Program-made: the position numbers and the translations under genes
In this document: positions 46,123-59,417 of the stretch, piece by piece
How the letters are laid out: each line of letters opens with the position of its first letter
How positions within the stretch are numbered: the stretch's first letter is position 1
NCBI RefSeq assembly: GCF_954871325.1
Contig: NC_088775.1
Location: forward strand, 65,449,561 to 65,513,560
Direction: 5' to 3'
Length of the DNA: 64,000 nucleotides
DNA from: Gordionus sp. m RMFG-2023
Taxonomy: Eukaryota; Nematomorpha; Gordioida; Chordodea; Parachordodidae
The notes under the pieces: model-generated
What the model was told of the DNA's origin: nothing
What the model saw: only the letters and a program-made list of their open reading frames with translations
Databases searched by the model: none

Positions 46123-49100
46123 TGTACATCTGGTGACCAGATGATAAGAATAAACCATCCATATATAATAAATTATCATATATATTATTCTAGAATGTTC
46201 GGTTGTTGTTCAGTATATAGATTTAATTTAATTATTATGTCAGATATATTAACTTGATTGATTGCAACGTTATAAACGTATTTTGATTAAATTATAAACG
46301 ATATTGAATGAATGATTATGAGTTTTTGTGCTTATTAATATTCATTACTAATAATAATAAAAAAACTCGCTATGCTGGGAAAAATATCTATTTAAATATT
46401 TCTTTTTTCTTACTTTCCCGAATATTACCAATTCGGATGCTTGTGGTTTCAACTTTTAATAATGGTTCATTTGCTTAAAAGGCATCAGGCAGAGAGACCG
46501 TTTAGGCTGCTTTTTATTTAATCTCATTATTAATTCCTATTATAAAGATTCTTAACACAAATTTAATCAAAATCAATATATGGTATTTAGATGATAGGAT
46601 ATTATGCAGCGATTTATATATGTTCAGAATATCAATATTGACTCTTTATCTTTAGTATTAAACTTTCCTTGAATAAAAATAAATTCGAATTATTTTTCCT
46701 TGGACCTCGATCGGTATTGACTTTAACCTTTAGGATTATTGAACGTAGTAGTCTTTCAATGCTGGGTCACTTATCGGCAAATTTCCTTATATTCGTTTAA
46801 TAATATATTAGGAGACTTGCACGAATTCATGCAAATCTTGATGAACTAACTAATCATCATTTCCTATTCCCTATTTAAAAAAATGTTTATTTCTAGTTTA
46901 GCATTTTCTAATTATAAAGAGTTATTGGTCCAAGAAGAAAGTTTAAATAATTTATGGAACAGTCTTTATACTAATTTAGTGCCAGTTGTGAATTAGATCT
47001 TTACCCATGAAAAGGGGTGGTATTGGCTTCATTCCTCCTTCATTAGTTTCCCTATCCAGTTTTTTAACATCTAGAGAGCTCATAAGTATAAAGTAAAACA
47101 ACTCATTTCTCTACCAGATCCTCTTTATGTCCTTGCTTTAGAAGTGGAAAAAACCTGTTTATCCTTTTATAGCGAACCCTTTCGCTGATGAACAAAATGC
47201 TTTTACTGTTCCTTTAGATTATGTATTAAGTAGTAAAATTTTAATTTCCCATCACGATGATATCCTTTTGTTAGGTTTGGTTCAAAATATAAAAAAATGA
47301 ATATCCGGCTTGATGCTCTACCTAGTCAGAGTTTAAATATTTTGTTAAGTGATGAAGAATTAAGTATTACAGGAGGCTTGTTTTAAGATGCCATTGGGAC
47401 ACAATTGTGCAAGATGTTCGATAATACTTGATATTAAAGGCAAACTTAATTTTTCAAGTCGTGTCTTGCAACATAAAACAACAATACTTAACAGCTAATA
47501 CTCTAGATAAGGCTGGATATTTAACTTACGTCCAGATGGTATCACTAGACTCCGTGCCTTAGGGAGAGACTATTCATGTGATAATTATGCGTAACCTATT
47601 TTGAAAATTAGGTTTATATTGTTTTCAATAGGATGGTAAACCTTTTGGCTAGAATTTGACATATTTTATAAATACTTGGGATTTTTTTTATGTAAAACTG
47701 TGCCCAAAATCTAAATAAATTTTGAAGTAAAAAAATAACAAGCTATTTTCAATGTAAAAATAAATTATTGTTCTAAATCATTTTTCGTCATTTACAAAAA
47801 ATTTAAAAAAAAAATAGTAATTAATAAATTTGAATAAAAATTTATTCAAAATTTATTTATTTGGGTAATTTTTATGAAAAAAACTAGTAATATTAAAGTA
47901 TGTTATTTTTCTTATTTTATTTTATTTATTTTTTTTTCTCGTTTTTTAGTTATGTTATGTTTTTTTTTTGAAAATGGAAAATTTCAGACATGTTTCATTA
48001 TATTATTAATTTGCAGAAATTTATAAATTTGAGGTAATTTTTAAAACATTTTGGACACAGCCTAAATAGAATTGTATAATTATAAAAATTGATTTATGTA
48101 AAAAAAAGTTATTATTTTTGACAAAAGGCCTAATTCTCAAGCGAAGATTTATATGGGATTTTAATAGATTTAACAGTTAAATTATTTACTTTGCAGTTAT
48201 ATGTTAATGTCAACGTTTAGCATATTGCAATATAATAATAATGGTGAAACATGTAATTATATCATGTGAATCAAAATAAATATGCTTTTCAAGATAGCAA
48301 ACTGACGAATAATATATGTGTTGCATGTGCGCATGTGCGCTATTGTACGCTATTATATTATTAAATACTTTAATAATTTATATTTAAAGTTCAGTTAAAC
48401 TATTATATATTTAAATACTTAAATAATTTATATTTAAAAGTTCATTTTATATCTTAAGGCAACAAATTATATATATATATAAATTAATATATATTTTTAT
48501 TTTAGTCATTACTTCTTTTTCTTTTATAATAATTACTTGTTATTCTTATATGATAATAACTTGTATTTCTTTCTTTTTAAATTATATAAATAAAATACCA
48601 ATTTACTATAACAACCATTCTAGATTAAATATTCAAGCCTTATAAATTCTCTTTCATTAGCCTATATTACATCCTTTGCGAACATTCTAATAACCATTCT
48701 ACTTTAAATATTCAAGCCTTATAATTATCATTCTCAATAATATGATATAACAAAGAATATTTATATGTACGGTATTTGCATAAATGATTATATTTATGCA
48801 GATAAAAAGTTCTTATATGAAGCCTCATATATAATAATATTTTGGAGAATCTAAACCTATTAATGGACTTAAGTAGATTTGCGAACAATAATGAGGTGCG
48901 TCAAATATTACTGGCCTGCAAAAGGTTAGAGAATGCAAAAAAAGAAGTTAATAAGCTTATTAAAGAAGATAAATGCCAATTTTTTTATTTAATAAATTTT
49001 ACCAGATGTAGCCGAAAGCAGAAGTCTGTTTTTCAGTTGGGCCAAAGGATTTTTATTTTAAAAGGGTGATAGGTGTCTAAATTTTGGGGAAACATAGGCC

Positions 49101-50429
49101 TAAGGATAAACTAATTTGCATTGGATAAGATCTGACATTAGGCGAGTGAAAATTTTCAGAATGTACCAAAAAAGTTTAAAAGGATAAGCCTTGCAATGTC
49201 TCTGGAAAGCCAAGGTTGAAGTAACCTTGGTGATAGAGTGTCAACTTTTTATATTACTTCATCATGTTTTATATTAATATTCCTCACACATTTAGTTTAT
49301 CATTTTTGGAGCTCTCTTGACAATATAAAACAAAATGAAAGGGAACATCAGATCTATTACAATAGGATATTCTGGAGAATAACTTCTAGAATAATTTACT
49401 CTCGTATAAAAATCCCACTTTTCTGGTCTATGACAACATAAAATGCTTTCAACTAACTTAGAAGGTAGCATTTATACTCTCTTTCTGCCAAGCATTACAA
49501 TTTGTCTCTTGATATATTACAACCAATCTACCTTTTTAAAATTTAACAATCCTACATTCGCTTCAAATAAGATACGCAGTAATAAGATCCACTAGGTCGC
49601 ATTCTGTTGTCAAAGCATTGAGTTAATCATAAATGAAATATTCACAAATAGTGATCTTATATTGAATGTTTGGTGTCTCGAAGAGGATACCCTCTCTGGT
49701 CCTAAAAAGTACCGGTAATCATAAATCACTTAACCCTTGGGGCTCACTTTGTAGTTAATAAAACAAGCCTTATACACCTAGGTTTCATACATTGGGGATG
49801 AAAGTATAATGTTTAATCTAAAGTATATTTCTAGCCAAATTTATTTAGAATGAAAGATATATTAAGATACTTGCCTAATCATCAAGTATTTTATCTACTT
49901 GAAAACTTTTTATCCATCCCAAAAAATTTACATGCCTTTCATTCCTCGCCTTTCGCTTTCTTACCAATATAGAGCTGGGAACAGATATGCTATGATATTG
50001 TAACTCTTACCTCTTATACACTTGTAAGATCAATACCCCATTGTCATTTTTTTAAATGAAAGATTCCCCAGATATAATTTAATAAAGGCCAGATCCGAGA
50101 TCTCCAAATATTCTACCCACTTAAATCTTCAGGTTTGAGTTCTCGATACCTATACTGATTCGATAATATGACCTTCATCTTCTGGAGCCAACCTCGCTCA
50201 GGGCCACACCGGCAGAGATCGTTTCCCAAAATTATTCTATCACAACTCCCTACTTAGAATCTATGTAATACTGAAAAATACAATCATTTAAACAATCACC
50301 TCAAATTCGGTTAATGTTAAATATCGCATGGTGCGATATTAAACCACCAAAATAAGATCCACCAATGTTTATTTATAATATTTATATTTAAAAAACAGTT
50401 ATCTTTGGAAAGCACTAATTACATGCGAT
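46123..50429. other. Unassigned region with coding-like scraps
   Basis: No gene could be named. Around 46890-47400 the plus strand gives scraps such as NYKELLVQEESLNNLWNSLY, EKGWYWLHSSFISFPIQF and ISLPDPLYVLALEVEKT, in shifting frames, that look like decayed coding. A 75-residue frame at 48842-49069 (RQILLACKRLENAKKEVNKL) is helical and charged. Words such as AACCATTCTA followed by ATATTCAAGCCTTATAA occur twice (48614 and 48692). The stretch 49070-50330 shows nothing recognisable. A large old mobile element is possible. Confidence 0.35.
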
Positions 50430-50813
50430 CAGAGATGTAAAGGTAAGGAAATTTCCCGGGAAATAACCGGAAATTTCCTGGGAATATTCCCCCGGGAAAT
50501 TTCCCAAATTTTCCCTTAATATAAATATATTATTTATTTGCAAAAATTATGATTTATATTTTATAAAATATAATATTTTATTTCAATAATTATGATTTAT
50601 AATTTAATTTATAAATAATTTTTATTTTCCTCGTGAGTCTTTAAACTTATTTTTTTTATTAGTGCAATCATTGAGTGCAATTTTTCAAATCTATAATTTT
50701 AAAAGTACAAAAATAAAGGTAAAATGTTTCACATTATATTCTCATACATAATATTAATGTGATATATTATAGAATTATTAATAATTAATGATATATTTAG
50801 ATTTGATATATAA

Positions 50814-52413
50814 TAGTGCGCACAAATTGAGCGTTTGCAGTATGTTTGTTAATGTAACTCATCTTTGTTTAGATTGAAAGCAGTATGTTTTTTATTAAAG
50901 TTTTTTTTATAATTTCTTAAACAAAAAGAGTTTATTTCTTACCTTAAGGTAAAATAAGGAAGTTTAATTATATTTGTTTATTTAGATTTCCTAAGAATTT
51001 ATGATTCAATCAGGGTTTTCAAATTTTTGTGGCCTTGGATGCAAAACATATGTATATAAATGTTTCTTTGTTTATCCTACCTTAATTTATATATTTATAA
51101 TCTATATATTTTAATAAAAATGTGAAATAAATTTTGAATAGTTTGCATATTAATATATTTTATATTTTTTTCAAGACACTAGATATAAAAATAAATAGAT
51201 TTAGAAATATTGCTATTCAAATTTATGATATAATTTGATTAAATCTATCTAATAATTGCTAAATAAATTTTGAATAGTATTTATATATATTTTACAAAAT
51301 AATTTTAATTACATTTTTCAATCTTTAATTATGAAAATGTACACCATAATAAGAGTATTAAATGTCTTATTTAATAAAATAATTTTAATTATATTTTTCA
51401 AAAATGGACACTAGAATATGGAATAATATAATTTTATTATATATAAATAAATAGAGTTACAAAAAAAACAAATCAATTTTCATAGATATAATTTCATTAA
51501 ATAATGAGGTTTGATTTGCAGGTATATCTGTTGAATTTGGAGGCCACAATTCAATTTTCCATTAAAGTATAATACAATGGAGATACTTCATTTTTGAAAA
51601 AATATTTGTTTGATTTATATTTTATAGAGAAACATTCTATAATAATGTTAAATTTATAGATAAATATATATTTTACTGGCTCTCAAGGCACCCTTTCCAA
51701 AAGAGTCAATATATCCAACAATGCATTTAATTTTAACCCACTTGCCTTCCTTTGGTATAATTTCTTTAGGACTAAAACTATCCTCTATTGTTGGCTCCAT
51801 AAATTTAATGTAATCATACCATCTGTATGAGAGTTTAGAGCCAGAAGCTCCTGAAACCTTACACAATTATCTTAGTCTTTAAAGTTTTGCAACTTCTTCT
51901 ATGCATGCTACAGTTGTATCATGCAATGGAAATTCCATCCCCAAGCTATTAAAAATATAATTTATCATTATTTATATATATTTACCTAAAACTACTGGTT
52001 AATAAACCATCTAATACTAATATAGAATTCTTATGGTCTGGACGCTGCTGGCTCCAGACCATTTGTTGAGTTCCCAGTAAGGTACAAGTAACCTTATCAT
52101 CCTTTCTAAAATTATAATATGTATATCCTAAAATTATATAAATATAAATTCCAAAATTATATAAATAATCATTTCTAAAATTATATAAATATCAATTAAT
52201 ATATTCTAAATAATATAATATCAATTAATATATAAAATAAATTATACCTACAATTTGTATCCATTTTTAAATTTTAGCGCAAAATTAAAAAAGCATAGAA
52301 AAAATCTAACCAGTTTGCTTTTTTATTAACGTTTGCCGTAAAAAAATCCAAGCTGCACTCTACCATATTAGCTTTTAAAACGGAGAGTTGCAACGCTCAA
52401 TTTGTGCGCACTA
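50814..52413 (-). mobile_element. Nested 1.6-kb terminal-inverted-repeat element, family unassigned
   Basis: Ends TAGTGCGCACAAATTGAGCG (left) and CGCTCAATTTGTGCGCACTA (right) are exact inverted repeats extending about 25 bp with one indel. The 3-bp flanks are both TAA (50811-50813, 52414-52416), which would suit PIF/Harbinger-type insertion but is weak in A+T-rich DNA. No known transposase was recognised. Minus-strand cargo with an apparent intron lies at 51654-52105. Confidence 0.75.
51654..52105 (-). pseudogene. Intron-bearing coding remnant carried inside the nested element
   Basis: On the minus strand an exon-like segment after a TTTTAG acceptor (about 52105) reads KDDKVTCTLLGTQQMVWSQQ and SILVLDGLLTSSF, then meets a GTAAATAT donor. 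After a short A+T-rich gap ending TTTTTAATAG the text resumes in phase as SLGMEFPLHDTTVACIEEVA. Two stops follow, then LCKVSGASGSKLSYRWYDYI and WVKIKCIVGYIDSFGKGALR to the end at 51654. I do not recognise the family. The GM.F...D...ACI.EV and RWYDYI spacing faintly recalls MBT-type repeats, which is only a guess. It could be a captured host gene fragment or an unfamiliar transposon protein. Confidence 0.5.
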
Positions 52414-52553
52414 TAAGTATCATTATATGTTAATCATACTATATAACTGATATAATGATTTATGATGTTTAATATATTTTAATCATACTATATAACTGGT
52501 ATAATGATTTATTGATGTTTAATTTAAATTAATATGATTGCAATATTTTATAG

Positions 52554-54481
52554 ATGCCTCGATCTTCCAATATCTGGAAACATTTTATTAAAGATAGAGC
52601 TAATAACAAGAAAGGATATATATCAATATGCAAATATTGTCAATTAACATATAATTTCCCAAATTCAACAAAGATGTCTCAGCATATCAAAAAATGTCAA
52701 GGGTATATTAACAGTTTACAATTTAATGAAGTTGATCGTGATAATAATAATTCTACTGAAGAGGATGTTGTAGTATGTTTACCAGATTCCAGTAATCCTA
52801 ATAAAATTATATCCCAAAAAAACATAAATAAAACCATTCTAAATACTTTTAAAGAAAATACCAATAATTTTAATGCTGGCACATCTAAAATTAAAAATTT
52901 TTGACACTATAACCGAACAAAATCAAACGCAACTTGACAGTGCTTTGGCATTGGCTATTTTTATGTCAAATTGCCCTTTTAATTTAGTTGAAAATAAATA
53001 TTTCATTAATTTTTTAAAATTAATGCGTCCAGCCTATAAAATTCCTTCTAGACATGCAATTAGTAAAACATTACTAGATTTTGAATACATTAAAGTGAAA
53101 AATAATATTAATAATAAATTCAATAATTTTAAAGATTTTACTCTCATAAACGATGGCTGGACAAATATTCGCGGAGAGTCCATTATTAATTTTATAATAA
53201 TGACTCCAGAACCAATTTTTTTAAAATCCATTGACACAGGTTCCAATGCTCACACTGGTGAATATCTCATCTGAGTTGATCAAGGTAATAGAAGAAATTG
53301 GTTGTCAAAAATTTATCTCACTAGTAACTGATAATGCAAAGAATATGAAAAAGGCCTGGAGTCTTGTTAAGGCAAAATATAATTATATTGAATGCTTTGG
53401 ATGTGCCGCACATGGGTTGAATCTGCTTATTAAAGATTTATGCCAAATACCTTTTATTGAAAAGATCATCAAAAAAACCAAGCAAATAATTAAATATATA
53501 AAATTTCATGGTATTTTATTATCAACTTTTAAAGAAAGGCAAATATTGAAAGGATATAAATCTTCCTTAAAAATTCCAAGTCCGACAAGATGGGGAGGTT
53601 TTGTTATAATGTTGCAAAGTGTTGTGAAAAATAAGGAAGTTTTGCAAGAAATTGCAATTTCAAGTTTATTTATAGACAAACAAAGAAGGTGTATTATATT
53701 GAACAAAGAAGGATACTGGCATAAATTAGAGCCTGTACTGATTTTTTTTGAATTTATTTATAACAAAATTATAATTGTAGAATCGGATACAGCCATATTA
53801 TCTGATGTACTAGAAATATTTTGGGATATAAAAGATAAACTCAATTTATCAACTTTTATTTTTAATGAAAATGATTTGAAAAGTGTTAAGATGCATATTA
53901 AAAAACGAAAGAAATTTTGTTGCCGAGAATATCATTATGCAACAAATCTTCTGGATCCTCGATATTATGGTGTGAAATTAACAGACCGTGAATTAACAGC
54001 AGCTTTAAATATAATAAATATTATTTCAGGCCAAATTAATTGCGATATTGAAAAAATTATGGGTAATTTAGCAGAATATCGTTCAAAACAAGGTTTCTAT
54101 AAAGGAGCTGGCATATGGGAGAGCTCAATCCATACCAAACCACTCATATGGTGGAAAGGGTTGTGTTCAAATCAACCCCTTTGTCAAGTGGCAGTAAGAT
54201 GACTTTCGATACCACCCTCAAGTGCCTCGTCAGAAAGAGTCTGGTCAGCATTTGGAAAAATTCATTCAAAAACGAGAAATAGAATAAAGAATGAAAGAGT
54301 CGAAAAATTAATATCAATAAGGCATAACATACATTTAAAGGATCATACAAATACATCAAGTTCGGGATATTATCAAAAGAGTTCAGATTCCGATTTATCA
54401 ATATCAAGTGATAATGATGATATTTCAATTTCATCCCATGAAGATATTGATGCTATTTCATTAGCATCCCAAGAATTTTAA
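52554..54481 (+). pseudogene. hAT transposase with BED zinc finger
   Basis: About 640 residues across three lesions. The N-terminal BED finger is SNIWKHFIKDRANNK ... ICKYCQLTYNFPNS ... HIKKC. The DUF659-like catalytic part has KYFINFLKLMRPAYKIPSRH, LINDGWTNIRGESIINF (first acidic residue) and SLVTDNAKNMKKAWSLV (second acidic residue), then CFGCAAHGLNLLIKDL and SPTRWGGFV. Later come HYATNLLDPRYYG and, after a TGA near 54200, PPSSASSERVWSAFGKIHSK, the C-terminal dimerisation motif. Frameshifts lie near 52902 and 53270. It ends in an acidic Ser/Asp-rich tail before the TAA at 54479-54481. The high conservation of motifs with few lesions suggests a fairly young copy. Confidence 0.9.
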
Positions 54482-54764
54482 ATGTAATTTCTGATACATG
54501 CTCTTTGTAATTAATAAAGTTATTCAAAAAATGATGTTTATAGTGTATTTATTTTTGTCTTTATTGTTTAATTATATTATTTTCCCTTAGTTCCCCAAAT
54601 TTAATAAAGTTATTCCATAAAAAAAATTGAAAGGTTTAAAGTATATTTTGTGGTTATTTTTTAATTTTCCGTTATTTCCCGTTTTTTCCCCAATTTTCCC
54701 TTATTTCCCCAATTTTCCCGGGGAAATTTCCCCTGAACCAATTTTCCCGGGAATTTTACATCTA

Positions 54765-55667
54765 TAATCATAAGGAAGAATTTAATCTGAGACAAAGAAC
54801 CTCTATTGATATTTGTCGCTCAAACAGCATTTACATCTTTAAATCATTGAACCCTATTGGTTTAACTTAGATATTGTTAAACTTATACCTTTTTTTTTAC
54901 TAGTTATTGTTTATTTATCTTTATAATAGTTACTTTTAAAATATTTATATATTTTTAGATGTTTATTTTTATATAACAGTTTTTGATAAAACAATATAAT
55001 TTATCCTCTCATCACAGATTTCTAAATTTTACTAATCGCTTTAATATAGAATAAATTAGTCCAAGAGTTTATTTAGTTTAAAAAAAAAGGATGTAGCGAT
55101 CCTAATTTTTTTACATAGAGACAAACACAAATGTGTAGAAGCCTATATTGAAAAATTTACAAAGATATAAATTCAATTATTATAAGATATTATAACTTCT
55201 AAAAGTCTGCATAACTTTAATTACTAATTAATTTCGCTTGAATCTAAATTAGCGATGTTTATTAAATAAATAAAATAAACAAAATTTTAAGTAAATTGAC
55301 AATGAGTGTTTTAAAATTAATAAATCTAAGATGTAGGAACTTGTAATTTGGTTTAAAAGGTAAATAATTGCAACATAGAGCTTTGTAAGTAATAATTTAT
55401 TCCACAGATTAATTCAAAAAATAGCACTAATTTACTACAAATAATAATATTTTTAAAGGGGTTGAACAAGGTCAAGAAAATTAATTATAGTTTAGTTCAA
55501 ATCGCTTCTTTCCGTGATTCTGTATAATGGCCCAGTTCCGATAATGGTTAGGAAATGATAAAAGTTAGATTTGCTACGTTTGTCTGAAGCAACATTTTAA
55601 ATGTCTTTGATAGTTTCAAACAACATATATGTAACTAATGTAAGAGTATTAATAATATTATATTTAC
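54765..55667. other. A+T-rich DNA, possible intron of the following orphan exon
   Basis: No gene recognised. If the exon at 55668-55869 is real, its downstream exons should be here or further left on the minus strand; none could be identified. Confidence 0.35.
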
Positions 55668-55869
55668 CAATAATCCATGGATTGAATAAAAGAATGCAGA
55701 AAGGTAATGCCACGCCCAATACGTTTTCACGAACGGGGCTGTTAATTGCTCGCTGTGACCGAGTATTTGACTAATTTTGGATCTATAAACATCTCCAGAA
55801 TCGGATTCACCTACACCTAAAACTTTGCGTGTTTTCAATCGACTAATTAAATCTACGCTACTTTGTTTC
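55668..55869 (-). CDS. Orphan exon-like segment, possible membrane protein (unidentified)
   Basis: On the minus strand, between an AAAAAAG acceptor (just above 55869) and a GTAAATAT donor (below 55668), 67 codons stay open: KQSSVDLISRLKTRKVLGVG, ESDSGDVYRSKISQILGHSE, then QLTAPFVKTYWAWHYLSAFF and YSIHGLL. Codon use and amino-acid variety are far better than in the surrounding A+T-rich DNA. The second half is aromatic and hydrophobic (WAWHYLSAFFYS) and may be membrane-associated. I cannot name the family and no partner exon was found, so it is reported as a candidate host exon only. Confidence 0.5.
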
Positions 55870-56047
55870 CTTTTTTGGTAAAATAATTTAATATCTTTTT
55901 AAAGTAAACTAAAATCTAAAACCTAGTTTATTTTATATTTTTATAAAAAAAATATACCTGTTTAGAAAAATGGGGATTAATTCCATTATAAAAATGATAT
56001 AAGAATAAGTTTGTGTAAAAGAATTAAAATCTTTGAATTGATATTTG

Positions 56048-56209
56048 CAGAGTTGTTAAAAGATACTTTTTAAATGGATCTAGATACAGATACATCGTCT
56101 AAATTAATATCATAAATACAGATATTTTAATCAAATCTATATAGATACAGATACGATATTTTTATACCTAGATACAGGATCTAGATACTCAGATCCTTTA
56201 ACAACTCTG
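56048..56209. mobile_element. 162-bp hAT MITE with perfect TSD
   Basis: Ends CAGAGTTGTTAAAAGATAC and GATCCTTTAACAACTCTG are inverted repeats, and the 8-bp flanks GATATTTG (56040-56047, 56210-56217) are identical. The interior repeats GATACAGATA and CTAGATAC words. Ends resemble those of the composite hAT at 3987-7760 (CAGGCTTGTTAA ... TTAACAACTCTG), so that family may have supplied the transposase. Confidence 0.93.
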
Positions 56210-56217
56210 GATATTTG

Positions 56218-59200
56218 TGACTGTTGGAATAAGTTGTGCTACTAGTTTTTTTTATTTGGGCCAATTTTTTCTTAGTGGTGCTGAAAGATTGGCTCATAGA
56301 AAATATTATTTTTAGCCTTTTCAAATTAAATTTATCTGTGCCGCAGAAGCACTAATCAGGGTAGGTAATTTAGTCCATCAGCCACTAACATACTATGTCT
56401 CCCAGCAAGATATCTTGTTCCTCATTTAGAATTTTAAACTTTCTTAGATTTCGAATATTAGGGGAGACCGGCATAAAGCGATTGATAGGATAACAATTTT
56501 AACCTAAATTAATTTTAGTCCTTAAGCATAAAGACCTAAAATTTATTGTGGACATGTAACCTATGTCCATCTTTTAGCAAATTCTTAGTTTGATATATTT
56601 AACCAAAATCCCGTTTTTCTACCAGTAAATTATAAAGATCACCTTTATTGCTTTTAGCAAAATATATTTATTCTAATGATTTAAAACTTCGTAGTTAGAT
56701 ATAAAATTAAAATTCTTGTAAGTTTATAGCTTACTTAGAAGTAATATAAAAACGATTAATTTAATAAATATCATCTTGGAATAAAGCGGACAAAAACAAT
56801 TAAAATGTATCTGATTAAATCTGTAAAGAAGAATTTTAAAATATTAACGTCTCTCATATAAAAAATTATTGAAAAGTAATATTTATAAAACTTTTGTGTA
56901 TTAGATGGAGAATATATTTTTTAAAATACCCCAAAGATGAATAAGAAAAATGTATAATATGCAATAATGGGCACACTTAATAAGTGCAAATTTTGATCAT
57001 ATCTTAATATTCTACGTTTGTATTGGTTAGTTCATAATTAAAAAATCTAAATAAATGTTAAAATTTTTCAATCTTGTTTTGTTGATTTTTATGATAGAGA
57101 TGCGAAATCAACTGTTTTATCCTGATCACCCTTAGATAATAATAAAAGAATATTTTTGGAACTCAAATAAATCTCATCAAATCCTCAAATACAATTATAA
57201 ATGAAAATAATATACAATATGGGCAGGGGACTGGCGATGTTGCCACAGCGGCCTCATTTTTATGAGGGCCTAGCACACATACCTTCATTTGAGGGCTACA
57301 TATTTTTATTATTTCTTATATTTTTGTATAAAAATGTCTAAAACGATGGGTACAATGTTAAAGTTAACACATTTTCATTAAAAAAAGACTTATATGAAAT
57401 GATAATCCAATATTTTAATTTAAGAATTGCACATATAAAATCATGTTACTTGAAAATATAAAAACATACTTATCGCAATTGCGTATGGTATAAAATATAA
57501 ATTATTGAACTATAAAAGTATAAGACTTATTGTATACATATAAAATCAGGCATATTAAAAATATAGTTTCCCAAATAGAATTTAAATGAATTAAACGAAT
57601 ATTATATAATTTTTAAACTAATAAATCTCGCATTAACTTTCAACTTTGGTGCAAGTAAACAAATATTCGAGTTTACTCAACAATTCTTTTTCATTGGGCA
57701 TCAATAAATATCTCTCAGCAAAAAATAGATTAATGTATGCAGTTGTGTGCAGATAGTTACAAATAAGGTTAAGTTATATAACATATCTCCCATTATAAAA
57801 ATATAACGGAGGATTGTGAAACCAATATATTTGCTTGTGTAACTTATAATAAGGTTTGTTTTTTATTACTTTTAAAACATTTTTATGATTTTTTTAAATA
57901 TATTTTTTATAAAAATAAATATTTTAATTCAAATTTGTAGCCTTTTTATAGCATCATTTATGGAGGCTAAAATTATAAAAGATACAGAAGATTTGGCATC
58001 TTCAATCATTTTCAAAACTGTTAAGCTTTTAGTTTGATGATATAATGAGAGCCGCGCCATTATTTCAAAAAAATCTAAGCTGTCTAACGTTTAAAATTTT
58101 CTCAGATTCTCAATTAAAGATTTAGCTAATGAGTAGGTTGGTTTTTGCTTTATGGAGATCGGAAGTAAGCCCTCTTTATTATATAACTATCTAAATCTTT
58201 TTCACGTGTCCACTACTTTGTTTCCCCTACTTATTAGGAGACTTAACAGCCTCTTTTAGCCAGATATATTATATTACCAAGATCAACTTGCCTTGTTCTA
58301 CATATTTGCGAACTAAATGGTTATTTTATCATTTTTTTGATATGATTTGTATAACCTCAAAAAAATTCCCACGATTTAAAATTTTTAATTTCGAAATTGA
58401 TAAGTGTTTCATTGTGTTCTGATCCTCTGTAAGATTACTTTACACAATTGTATTATCTCAAATTTGCATATTGTTACATGGAAATTATTGCATTTATTAT
58501 TTCAAAACGAACTGCATTTTATTTAAATAACAAATTATAAATAATATAAATTATAAATCAATCAAACTTGACCTTCATTTAAACGGGCACGCATTTTTTT
58601 TTTGAAAAAAACACATAAAATAGCAATATCTAGATGGTGATCCTCAAAAATGTATAAATATGATATTCTAAATTCTAAAAAAGAAAATATAACTTTTAAT
58701 ATATAAAATATATGAATGTGGCTTATATGATAAAAAGAAATAATAAATATTTTATATCTTTTTTTCTGATCAGCCTCTTTCCAATTTTTTTACTGATCGA
58801 TCTCAAAAGTCGACATTTTCTAGCGGTTTCGTTAGCAAAATGCCCACTTAATATTGCGACCGGTCGACCCCTGAGTGTGGATAGATATGGGATTTGAAGT
58901 TATGAAGGATCAATGGCTATTTTGATTATGAGGGATTGATATCAGTCATACCTTGTAAAACTGAAAATTATGCAAAACCTCATGCATTACAATCCTAACT
59001 ATACCAATTTAATATCTCTATATTGACGCCTAAACATCTTTAAAGAATTTAAAACTTCTAATTCTCCTCTATTCTCTTTCAAAGCATTATGCGATTCGAT
59101 GTTGGAGTGCGCGAAACAAAGCTTTATATAGGTATCGTAATATCTACAGATAAAAATAACATATTATCAATAAACAAAAAAAAATCTTTGATTCTTAGAA

Positions 59201-59417
59201 CAATCTATTTGGTCCACTCTTACTCCCAATGGAATTATTAAAACATGCATAGAATTGAAAATTGGTGTCAAATTATATTTTAAAAAAATCAGTAATAGTG
59301 GCGTCTGTAAAGGTAACGGGTCTTTCCCCCAGACCAAGGATTGCCTCCTAGAAGGGACAAGCGCAAAGTCCTAATTATATATATTATTTATACATTGTAG
59401 CCACGTGAGAGCAGAAG
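56218..59417. other. A+T-rich DNA without a recognised gene
   Basis: 56461 starts GGGGAGACCGGCATAAAG after a TA, resembling the left end of the MITE at 39707; no right end was found. GGCAGGGGACTGGCGATGTTGCC near 57221 is MITE-like text. Short frames such as 58712-58897 show no domain. Confidence 0.4.

Larger units (their letters stand above)
50430..54764 (+). mobile_element. BED-finger hAT transposon, decayed, with nested insertion
   Basis: The left end CAGAGATGTAAAGGTAAGGA and the right end GGGAATTTTACATCTA are imperfect inverted repeats, followed inward by clusters of TTTCCCGGGAAA palindromes at both ends (50452-50515 and 54665-54752), likely transposase-binding repeats. Transposase is at 52554-54481. 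A separate inverted-repeat element (50814-52413) occupies most of the 5' non-coding part. The 8-bp flanks (GCGATCAG and ATAATCAT) agree at only four positions, with three differences that are C/T or G/A transitions, so any TSD is decayed. Confidence 0.85.

Noticed and set aside
52697-52882. Minus-strand frame over the BED-finger transposase
   Set aside because: Antisense of well-supported transposase coding.
56461-56800. A second TA-flanked MITE like 39707-40607
   Set aside because: Only the left end (GGGGAGACCGGCATAAAG) is recognisable; no matching right end or flank was found.
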